This document shows, piece after piece, positions 57,181-64,000 of a DNA stretch of 64,000 nucleotides. The notes under the pieces were generated by a model. That model was not told the origin of the DNA. It saw only the letters and a program-made list of their open reading frames with translations, and ran no database searches. The position numbers and the translations under genes were made by a program. How positions within the stretch are numbered: the stretch's first letter is position 1; each line of letters opens with the position of its first letter. Source of the DNA: JBJSXJ01 sp044235425 (GTDB lineage: Bacteria; Planctomycetota; Planctomycetia; Pirellulales; Pirellulaceae); assembly GCA_044235425.1 (NCBI GenBank), contig JBIIHW010000007.1, positions 87,185 through 151,184 of the forward strand, read 5' to 3'.

Positions 57181-59298
57181 ATGCTTTTTCAAGTCGGTGA
57201 GTTCTGCGAGCGTGTTGAAACGGACTTGTCTGGATTGGCCGACGAATTGCAGGAATTGACCGGACGTTTCGGTGATCAGGAACGTCGCGCATGGATGACG
57301 TCTTTGCCAAAGCTCTCGATCGTTCTTGCAAAGCCCGATCTGAGCAGCTTTCATCTTTCACTCGGTAACTCTGGACACGTTGCCTTTGAATATCGACTGC
57401 CTGCGTCTTCGTCTTGGTGTGATGCCGTGTTGCTAGGACAGAGCCAGAACTTGCCTGCAGCGGTTATTCTCGAACTCAAAGAATGGGACCTTACCGGCGA
57501 TGTTCCTGGTCCTCGTGAGTCGTTGATCTATCACCACGGTAATCTACTTCTCCACCCGGCAGATCAAGTTCGTGGATACGTTCAATATTGCCGTCGTTTC
57601 CACAGCGCAGTTGCAGACTATAAGGCGATGGTTGATGGCTGTGTGTTCTTCACCAGCAAAGTGAATCCGAATGCCTACAAGATGCCGCCTCACGATCTGC
57701 TGACACAGAGCTTCCCTGTTTTTAGTTTCACCGACGACAACATCAATGATTTGTTCGTTCCGTTTCTTCGGCAGCGGTTAGCATTTCCAGCCCCCGACTT
57801 TGCAGATGCCTTTGATCACGGTGTATACCGGCAAGATCGCAACTTCGTTACGCAGGTGGCCGTCACAATCAGCGATGAAGCTAAGTCGCCATTTGTTCTC
57901 CTGGATGAACAACGCCGTGGATACGAACACGTGCTTAACGAGATCGACAAGCGGATGGCAGTTCACGCGCAGGAGAAGATGGTCATCGTTGTCGAAGGCC
58001 CGCCTGGCTCCGGCAAGTCAGTGCTAGCCGCACATCTGTGGGCTTCGCTTGCCCAGAGTGGACGAGTCGATGGAAACATTGTGTTTGTTACGACATCTGG
58101 ATGTCAGCGTAAGAACTGGGAAAGCCTTTTCGAGCGTATGTCAGGCGAGAAAGCAGGTCGCGGACTCGTTATGCCGGCGAACCGCTTCAATCCAGGATTG
58201 TCACCGATTTGGGTCAAAGAACAACGCGAGCAGGGCCACGCTATGCTCGTTCACGAGTGGACCACGAACTACGAACTCTTCAAGCAAATCAAGAAGCCGA
58301 AGATTGATGACGGCGCTTTTTCGGTGGCTATTGTTGATGAAGCTCACGCGCTCATTGATCCGACCGCGCCAGGTGCCGAAGGTGTTCCTCCATCGGGTTG
58401 GGCGATGCATGCGGGACCACAGGCTTATCACGTCATGCGTTGCTCGGACGTGTCGATCTTTCTCATGGATTCCGAGCAAAGCTATCGCGACAACGAAACG
58501 ACGACTCCAAGTAGCATCCGCAAGCTCGCGGTAGACATGGGTATCGATCATGTGGTGACGATCAGCTTGGCCGGCAGTCAGTTTCGATGCGGCGGTTCTG
58601 CGGCCTATCTGAATTGGGTTGAGCACGTACTTAGTCATGACAGCGAGACTGCTCCGCCAGCAACTTGGAACCGAGTGTCCAACAAACAAGGCACCTTCGA
58701 ACTAACAGTCGTTGATGACCCGCTTTCGTTGGACGAGAAACTCCGGCAGCACTTGTCTGAAGGCCGAACGGCTCGACTCGCCGCAACCTACGCTCGAGAG
58801 TGGAGGACAAAAGGCGTGGAGCGCCCTCACGAACTTCCAGACGACAAAAAAGACTTCTCTATCCCCGTGTTACGCAATGGCCAAGAACGCACTTGGGCGA
58901 GGATCTGGAACTATGTTCCCGAGGAAGATTATTCTCTCTTCATCCAAGGTATCCAAGGAAGCGCCATAGCCAACGATCCACTTTGTGAGGTTGGCTGTCC
59001 CTATGTGATTCGAGGATTTGACTTTGACTACCTCGGAATTCTCTGGTTGAGTGACCTTGTTTGGCGCGGTGACCGCTGGGTGGCTCAAGTCGACCACGTG
59101 CACGACAGCGCTCTCCCTCGAACAAAGAAGGCGGCGAAAGGCGAAGGCAAGAAGCGCAAAGGTGCAGACACGACCGAATTGATCAAGCGGCTCCAGCGAG
59201 GTTACCGCATCCTGTTGAGTCGCGCGATCCACGGAATCTACCTCTGGGTAGAAGACGAAGAAACTCGGCTACACCTCCAGCGACTCTTGGTTCAGTAG
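57181..59298 (+). CDS. Nuclease-like domain fused to DUF2075/Schlafen-type helicase
   Basis: The 705-residue product has an N-terminal region with SSSWCDAVLLGQSQN (D81) and AVILELKEWD (E98-L-K100), a PD-(D/E)XK-like arrangement. The DUF2075 ATPase follows: Walker A VVEGPPGSGKSVLAAHLW near 270-285, Walker B VAIVDEAHALID near 385, SIFLMDSEQSY (motif III-like), and a C-terminal motif with RGYRILLSRAIHGIYLWVED, typical of UvrD/Schlafen-like helicase ends. DUF2075 proteins are widespread in defence islands. The combination could process invading DNA or RNA. Confidence 0.85.
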   Translation: MLFQVGEFCERVETDLSGLADELQELTGRFGDQERRAWMTSLPKLSIVLAKPDLSSFHLSLGNSGHVAFEYRLPASSSWCDAVLLGQSQNLPAAVILELKEWDLTGDVPGPRESLIYHHGNLLLHPADQVRGYVQYCRRFHSAVADYKAMVDGCVFFTSKVNPNAYKMPPHDLLTQSFPVFSFTDDNINDLFVPFLRQRLAFPAPDFADAFDHGVYRQDRNFVTQVAVTISDEAKSPFVLLDEQRRGYEHVLNEIDKRMAVHAQEKMVIVVEGPPGSGKSVLAAHLWASLAQSGRVDGNIVFVTTSGCQRKNWESLFERMSGEKAGRGLVMPANRFNPGLSPIWVKEQREQGHAMLVHEWTTNYELFKQIKKPKIDDGAFSVAIVDEAHALIDPTAPGAEGVPPSGWAMHAGPQAYHVMRCSDVSIFLMDSEQSYRDNETTTPSSIRKLAVDMGIDHVVTISLAGSQFRCGGSAAYLNWVEHVLSHDSETAPPATWNRVSNKQGTFELTVVDDPLSLDEKLRQHLSEGRTARLAATYAREWRTKGVERPHELPDDKKDFSIPVLRNGQERTWARIWNYVPEEDYSLFIQGIQGSAIANDPLCEVGCPYVIRGFDFDYLGILWLSDLVWRGDRWVAQVDHVHDSALPRTKKAAKGEGKKRKGADTTELIKRLQRGYRILLSRAIHGIYLWVEDEETRLHLQRLLVQ

Positions 59299-59310
59299 GG
59301 AGTCAGAACC

Positions 59311-60627
59311 ATGGCATCGCAAGGTGGATCGACCCGACCAACTGTTGGTCATCATTTCAGCTCTCTGCTGATGTGCTCACAGCGTGCTTGGCTCGATTAC
59401 CACGGCGATCCAAAACAAAGGGCAAAGCCTCCGAACTATCTCTACAATCTGCAGCAGGAAGGACTGGAGCACGAACGTAAAGTTTGCGACGCCCATTACC
59501 CCAACGCTGTTCGAATCCCGGAAACTGGCACCGATTCTGAGCGAGCAGCATGCACCATCCAGGCTATGCAATCGGGCGCTCCAGCCATTTTACAGGCTTA
59601 CTTCATGCAAAATGGTGCGAGAGGCATTGCGGACATTCTTGAGCTTGTCGGTCCTTCACAGAACAGTCCTACGGGTCACTTGTATCGCGTTGGCGAATTA
59701 AAGCTTTCGACTGCACTGAGTACTTCTCATGTCATGCAAGTTGCGTGGTATCACGAACTTCTGCAAATGATTCAAGGGGTGGGAGTCGACGATGCTTTTT
59801 TCATTCTGGGCGACATGCAACGCAAAGACGTCTCGATGTCAGGAGTGCATGACACCTTTGAACGATGCAAGCAGCAACTTGTTCAACTTCAGCAAGACAG
59901 CATCGGACCAGGACCTCATTTGTGCCGTTGGTGCAAGTCTTGTCCTTGGCGGGATGTCTGCGTTCCTGCGTTAGCAGCCCAAAGCGATGTTTCTCTCTTG
60001 CCAGGGGTTTCTCGCAGGCTTGCATTGAATCTTAAGAGAGCTGGAATTCAAACCTGGCAGCAAGTAATTCAACTTGAGAATAGTCGTCTCGAGCAGCTTG
60101 GATTCGATTGGCGGGACCTGGCACACATTCGCGCATCAAGCGAACGACTGACCAGCGGCGAAGCTGTGCTACGCTACTCCATTCGTTCAGAAGACGTTAG
60201 GAATCTGATCGCGGTATCCGTTGAGTTTGCGGATGGCTACCGAGGAGTAGACGGTCACCCGTTGCCACGAGCTATTTGGATTGAAGCGCCAGACGGGCCT
60301 TTTCCAATTTCATTGTCAGGGGATGGAAGTTGGACTTCTCAAGTTAGCTCCCTGGTATCGTCCCGCGGAGCAGCATTGTACGGCGCGACCGAAACTGTCG
60401 CGTTTCTCAAACTGCTGCGTCAAAACGATCGTCCGACGATCAGGTGCCTAGATGTTTTGGATCTCGTAGAAACGGTCGTACATGGTCCGATTCGCGGGCT
60501 TGAGCTGAGCAATGTGCTACGTGTCGCGGAGCCTGGTGCGGCTGAACCGAACAACAGCCGTGACAGGGTTATTGGCTTGCGATCGGTTATCAACTGGCTG
60601 GCTGGGGCGGGAGGTTGCGCGGCATGA
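59311..60627 (+). CDS. TM0106/Cas4-like RecB-family nuclease
   Basis: This 438-residue protein begins with the SLLMCSQRAWLDYHG segment (C22, first cluster Cys) and has GIADILEL and RVGELKLS (D...ExK), then LCRWCKSCPWRDVC near 205-217. The Cys pattern (one N-terminal, three C-terminal) is that of Cas4/AddB-type Fe-S nucleases. A helix-hairpin-helix region (LLPGVSRRLALNLKRAG) follows. The TM0106 family commonly precedes DNA2-like SF1 helicases, as here. The start lies 12 bp after the DUF2075 gene and the stop overlaps the helicase ATG by 4 bp (ATGA). Confidence 0.85.
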   Translation: MASQGGSTRPTVGHHFSSLLMCSQRAWLDYHGDPKQRAKPPNYLYNLQQEGLEHERKVCDAHYPNAVRIPETGTDSERAACTIQAMQSGAPAILQAYFMQNGARGIADILELVGPSQNSPTGHLYRVGELKLSTALSTSHVMQVAWYHELLQMIQGVGVDDAFFILGDMQRKDVSMSGVHDTFERCKQQLVQLQQDSIGPGPHLCRWCKSCPWRDVCVPALAAQSDVSLLPGVSRRLALNLKRAGIQTWQQVIQLENSRLEQLGFDWRDLAHIRASSERLTSGEAVLRYSIRSEDVRNLIAVSVEFADGYRGVDGHPLPRAIWIEAPDGPFPISLSGDGSWTSQVSSLVSSRGAALYGATETVAFLKLLRQNDRPTIRCLDVLDLVETVVHGPIRGLELSNVLRVAEPGAAEPNNSRDRVIGLRSVINWLAGAGGCAA

Positions 60628-62399
60628 CGCCAGATCAACTAATCGAGTTCGTGCTTGCGGAGCAACGGGAAAACGAGAAGCAACAGAGGCTCTATAAGCT
60701 GTTGTCGGCTGAAGCAATGAGTCATCTTGGCCGTGCGATCACTGGACTTATGGTGACTCGGACCGAGAAATCATCTGTGACCCTTGAATGTAAGCATAAT
60801 GAATCACGCATCCGGCCGGGTAGCCATGTTGTGCTTAGTGCATCGGAACATGGACGTCTCACTGGTGAAGTGACTGATGTTGAAGAAGCGGGGCGAGTGT
60901 TGCGCATCACACTTTCCCGGGTGCCAGATGATGTTTTCGCAGGGCCATGGACATTGGTCGAACTGGATCGCGATTTTACACCACTTATCGTTCAATCGAT
61001 CAAGAAGTTGCAACCTGGGCAGGCGGGGTGGTCATTCTTTCGGTGGCTAACAGAGGACGGCGCGACACCGCTGGTGAAAAAGGTTACGAAAGCTAATGAA
61101 CGCCAGATGGTGGTTGAGAAAATCGTTTCGGAGTTCCCCCTCGGTGTTGATACTTCACAGAAGTATGCACTCGAAGCGTGCGTCAACGAACCTTCTATTC
61201 TGGGAATCCAAGGCCCGCCAGGAACCGGTAAGACCAATCTGTTGGCCGTGGTGGCAGAGGCACTCTCCCGGTTAGGCCGAAGAGTGCTGATCCTCGCGCC
61301 TACTCACCAGGCGGTGAACAATGCCCTATCGGCCATCCGATCGTCATTCCCGAAACGAAAGTTGGTCAAGGTTGGTAACGCATTGCGAAGAGAGTCGCTG
61401 CCGGATGACATCGAGTGCCTTCTATTGAAAGACGCTGTCCGCCAAGACAGCAGTAGAACTGGTAGTGAGCAAATCATCGGTATGACGTTCCTGTCAGCGC
61501 TCCAGCACCTTGCCGTGCAATCTAGCGGGCTTGCGCCAAACGTCGTTTTGATCGACGAAGCCGGACAGTTGCCGTTTTGCCAAGGCATATGTGCTGGGCT
61601 TTTCGGCGCTGGCAGCACACTGCTATTTGGCGATGATCAGCAGATGCCGCCTGTCTTCAATTCAGAGGTGAGTTCCAGTCCATTGGCCACTTCACTTTTC
61701 GCGAAACTAAGACAGTCGCATCCTAGCTCGATTCTAATGCTGAACACTTCCTACCGATTGAACGAGCCGATCTGTAATTTCATCGCCGATAGTTTCTATG
61801 GCGGAGTTGGCAAGGTTATTTCGGCGGCTTCATCGCGCCATCGCCGACTGGCGTTACCTGTGGGTCCAAATTCCACAACGGAATTCCCGGTCCTTGCTTT
61901 TTTAGAGAGCAAGGAATCGTTGGTCTGGATTCGATCTGAAGACAACGGATCGCAACAACTGAATCTCGCTGAAGCGGATGCCGTGGCAAAGCTAGTTTCG
62001 ACGGCGATCAAGTCGGGTCTACCAAGCGATCAGCTAGCTGTTGTGACACCGTATCGGCGACAAGCAGCAGCGATTCGACGATTGATCCAGTATGAGGTCG
62101 GCTCCGCTGTCGATATTCCCATCGTTGACACGGTCGAACGCGTGCAAGGCCTTACAGTTGAATTGGTCACAATCTCAATGTGCACTACAGATCCAGAATA
62201 TGCATCTGAAACGGCATCGTTCATCTTCTCGCCGAATCGCCTGAACGTCGCAGTAAGTCGAGCCAGAGCCAAAGTGGTCATATTCGCGTCCGAGAGCTTG
62301 CTCGACGCCCTTCCTACCGAATACGACGGTCTTGTTGCGATGAAGAAGTTTCAAACAGCCTTGAATCGCATTACGACTAAAGAGCCGTCCACCATCTGA
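60624..62399 (+). CDS. DNA2/NAM7-like SF1 helicase
   Basis: Start at 60624 (GGGAGG upstream) overlaps the nuclease stop. The 591-residue protein has SF1 motifs: I, LGIQGPPGTGKTNLLAVV near 195; Ia, LAPTHQAVNNAL; II, VVLIDEAGQLP near 310; III, LLFGDDQQMPPVF; V/VI, VERVQGLTVELVTISM and NRLNVAVSRARAKVV. An OB-like N-terminal domain precedes motif I. Paired with the Cas4-like nuclease it forms a helicase-nuclease like a split Dna2, able to unwind and degrade DNA ends. Last gene of the superoperon; a convergent gene follows 30 bp later. Confidence 0.9.
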   Translation: MTPDQLIEFVLAEQRENEKQQRLYKLLSAEAMSHLGRAITGLMVTRTEKSSVTLECKHNESRIRPGSHVVLSASEHGRLTGEVTDVEEAGRVLRITLSRVPDDVFAGPWTLVELDRDFTPLIVQSIKKLQPGQAGWSFFRWLTEDGATPLVKKVTKANERQMVVEKIVSEFPLGVDTSQKYALEACVNEPSILGIQGPPGTGKTNLLAVVAEALSRLGRRVLILAPTHQAVNNALSAIRSSFPKRKLVKVGNALRRESLPDDIECLLLKDAVRQDSSRTGSEQIIGMTFLSALQHLAVQSSGLAPNVVLIDEAGQLPFCQGICAGLFGAGSTLLFGDDQQMPPVFNSEVSSSPLATSLFAKLRQSHPSSILMLNTSYRLNEPICNFIADSFYGGVGKVISAASSRHRRLALPVGPNSTTEFPVLAFLESKESLVWIRSEDNGSQQLNLAEADAVAKLVSTAIKSGLPSDQLAVVTPYRRQAAAIRRLIQYEVGSAVDIPIVDTVERVQGLTVELVTISMCTTDPEYASETASFIFSPNRLNVAVSRARAKVVIFASESLLDALPTEYDGLVAMKKFQTALNRITTKEPSTI

Positions 62400-62429
62400 A
62401 GTCCTTGCCACTAGCGACCGTTTGCTGGA

Positions 62430-63116
62430 TTAACGGGTTCTGCCTTCCCTGTTCAGCAAATGCTGCGGAAAGACATCACTGGCGACACCAATCACTAGAT
62501 ACTCTTCAAATGCGAGTCTTGTAGTGCCATACTCTTTCCAGATGCTCTGGCATTCGGGCCCCCAAAGCTTCGCCCAAAACAGCAATTCAGTCTTTGGCTT
62601 GACCACATCATTCTCGACAGAAAACAGTTTGTCTCGCCATGCTTTGTACTTGATCGATGCCTTCGTGTCTGGATGGCCAGAAAGAGTGACTGCGCTGAGG
62701 TCCCCTATGTGGTAAGCATAGTTGTATCCCCATCGTCCGAACATGGCGGTTCCGTTTGCCAAGTCTCTAATGTTCGCAGATAGATTGCGATCGCCCTTGC
62801 CGAAAGTCTCCGCCTTTCCGATGTAGAGCGGGACGAGGGTTTCGCCCTCGCGAGCCAGCATCATGTAGAGAATACCATCATGAACGGACTTGCCCTCTTT
62901 GTGTTCAGCGATCAACTGAGTACCGAGCTTGCGGAGACGCTGTTCCATTTCGTCTGATCGCTTCAGTACTTTGCGTTTGTTTGATCCATAGTTCATGACA
63001 ACCACTTTACCGTCTTGCATTGCGAACAAGGGAACACTTTGATCGTGAACTTGGTGCGCTATGACAAATGTGTTCCATAGATCGAGTTTAGCTGGTTCAG
63101 ATACTTCTACTTGCAT
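62430..63116 (-). CDS. GIY-YIG-like protein
   Basis: Starting at 63116 the product has 228 residues. DGILYMMLAREGETLVPLYI and GKAETFGKGDRNLSANIRDL fit the GIY-(x)n-YIG core, though the first box is ILY rather than GIY, so activity is uncertain. FGRWGYNYAYHIGDLSAV and KYKAWRDKLF follow. Upstream in-frame ATGs at 63131 and 63149 would add a hydrophobic leader (MFSFIVMSLLVM); the upstream extension to 63323 is not credible. It converges on the SF1 helicase gene and may be an island boundary gene. Confidence 0.6.
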   Translation of the reverse strand: MQVEVSEPAKLDLWNTFVIAHQVHDQSVPLFAMQDGKVVVMNYGSNKRKVLKRSDEMEQRLRKLGTQLIAEHKEGKSVHDGILYMMLAREGETLVPLYIGKAETFGKGDRNLSANIRDLANGTAMFGRWGYNYAYHIGDLSAVTLSGHPDTKASIKYKAWRDKLFSVENDVVKPKTELLFWAKLWGPECQSIWKEYGTTRLAFEEYLVIGVASDVFPQHLLNREGRTR

Positions 63117-63309
63117 AACGAGCAGGCTCATGACAATGAAAGAGAACATGACGATCTCACAAGATGTTGTCCCTTTTGAAAAAGGAAGTATTCTACCATA
63201 TCCCACTTGCAAGGCGGACGGCTTTCCACATGGCCCAACATCGGAGGCTAGCATTTGTTCCTGAGCAGGTGGAGCATACCTCTTGAGCTCGGTTTTCTTG
63301 AAATTAAAA

Positions 63310-63339
63310 ACGCCCCAGTACAAATAGAAACTGGGGCGT
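63310..63339. terminator. Bidirectional-looking hairpin terminator
   Basis: ACGCCCCAGT (63310-63319) pairs with ACTGGGGCGT (63330-63339), with an A-run before and TTGGTTTT after. Placed just downstream of the SPFH gene, it should end its leftward transcript. Confidence 0.7.
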
Positions 63340-63345
63340 TTGGTT

Positions 63346-63870
63346 TTAGAGCAGGTTTACGACCTTGTCGGCAAGGCCTTTCTCACCTAGCACGATGTTC
63401 ATCTTGCCTGCCGAAGCAATCTTCTCGAGTACTTCGAGTTCACGAAGTCGCATCAAGGTTGGGTTGTCGGCCAATAGCTTTGCCGTATTGGCTTGGCTTC
63501 GCATCGCCGCTGTTTCCTCGCGGCGGGCGATCAAGTTGGCTTCGGCCGCTTTCTTAGCTTCGGTGACTCGGTTCATCAGATCCTTCATATCGCCCGGCAG
63601 GATCACGTCCTTGATACCAACCGAACGAACTTCTAAACCTAATGCTGTTGCCTGCTCACGGACTTGCTGTTCAAGTTCCTGAGCGACATCGTCCTTACCG
63701 GTCAGAAAGCTATCGAGCTCTCGACCACCGATCACTGCTCGCAAAGCCAACTGTACTTCACGGTAAAGCGACTGACGCACATCACTGGCTGCCGAAACAG
63801 CTCGACGCGCATCCTTGATCACATAGGTCACCAGCGCGTTCATACGCAAAGTTACCTTGTCGAGCGTCAT
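63346..63870 (-). CDS. SPFH/slipin-family protein, N-terminus missing in frame
   Basis: The 174-residue ORF starts MTLDKVTLRMNALVTYVIKD, which in slipins is internal (TxDKVTLRxNAxVxY), about 90-130 residues after the normal start. The rest matches slipin: SLYREVQLALRAVIGGRELD, GIKDVILPGDMKDLMNRVTE, EANLIARREETAAMRSQANT and RLRELEVLEKIASAGKMNIV. Membrane anchor and first part of the Band-7 domain are not present in frame: a stop (TGA) precedes the ATG by four codons. It is either truncated, frameshifted, or its N-terminus lies beyond a junction near 63880. Host gene by character. Confidence 0.7.
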   Translation of the reverse strand: MTLDKVTLRMNALVTYVIKDARRAVSAASDVRQSLYREVQLALRAVIGGRELDSFLTGKDDVAQELEQQVREQATALGLEVRSVGIKDVILPGDMKDLMNRVTEAKKAAEANLIARREETAAMRSQANTAKLLADNPTLMRLRELEVLEKIASAGKMNIVLGEKGLADKVVNLL

Positions 63871-64000
63871 GATCGTAACCGTTCACCACCACCAGGGTTG
63901 ACCATGTTGGTATTTTGCGAGCTTGAGACGGGATTCAGTTCAAGCCTCGGGAGGTGCGATCATGGGTTGGCGTGGTGGAGCGGAGAAGTTGGTGGAGTGG

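Noticed and set aside
53265..62399. DISARM or Mokosh system
   Set aside because: A PLD protein and helicases are present, but DrmA/DrmB-type (DUF1998) genes and a serine/threonine kinase are missing.
1..64000. CRISPR array
   Set aside because: No regular repeat-spacer pattern and no cas genes. The heptamers, iterons and palindromes have other spacing and structure; the Cas4-like gene belongs to the TM0106 helicase pair.

Overview
The window looks like chromosomal DNA of a member of the Planctomycetota, probably Pirellulales-like. This is an inference: the DUF2924 / large serine recombinase / small HTH gene trio, HARE-HTH and DUF4314 phage genes and the general protein style resemble elements known from that phylum. 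No rRNA or complete tRNA is present to confirm it.

Region 1 (1 to about 29.9 kb) is most of a temperate phage or phage-derived element, visibly GC-rich. Leftward (minus strand) morphogenesis genes enter at the left edge: large terminase, a small head-joining protein and a lambda-type portal cut by the window end, so capsid and tail genes should lie outside to the left. The middle carries leftward replication and recombination genes: primase-polymerase, SprT-like protein, dNTP pyrophosphohydrolase, metallophosphoesterase, helicase, ParB-like protein, Hjc-like nuclease, DUF669, Sak4-like ATPase, RecB-like exonuclease and a phage sigma factor. A rightward block (4.9-9.1 kb) encodes small proteins, a HARE-HTH protein, and an amidoligase with a class II glutamine amidotransferase. 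The right end carries the integration module. Cargo genes are inserted against the phage transcription: a HEPN-like gene (1.5 kb), a PD-(D/E)XK gene (11 kb) and a nuclease plus trypsin-like protease pair (22.4-24.2 kb).

The phage has an unusually legible regulatory layer. Three leftward promoter-like elements share identical internal spacing, three rightward elements each lie 77-78 nt before a start codon, two intergenic hairpin elements show covariation, a TTTTGTCC iteron cluster lies beside the primase gene, and covarying palindromes occur inside the ParB-like gene. A heptanucleotide repeat (TCTGGAG/TCCGGAG) has invaded several genes and spacers.

Region 2 (about 29.9-35.5 kb) is a lower-GC junction with a 255-bp MITE-like element (4-bp target duplication), orphan genes, and a tightly coupled two-gene unit: a Mrr-like nuclease and an OLD-family ATPase/TOPRIM protein.

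Region 3 (35.7-62.4 kb) is a single rightward defence superoperon. A type 1 BREX core (brxA, brxB, brxC, pglX, pglZ, brxL) is interrupted by a P-loop ATPase, a PD-(D/E)XK protein, a possible RlmJ-fold protein and a 68-residue protein. It continues without a break into a seven-gene cassette: PD-(D/E)XK nuclease, PLD nuclease, unknown protein, TPR protein, nuclease-DUF2075 helicase fusion, TM0106/Cas4-like nuclease and DNA2-like SF1 helicase. This extended BREX locus, together with the flanking nuclease/OLD pair and the phage-borne nuclease/protease pair, is the most promising material for undescribed defence biology. The right edge holds a GIY-YIG-like gene and a 5'-truncated SPFH/slipin gene, probably host sequence.
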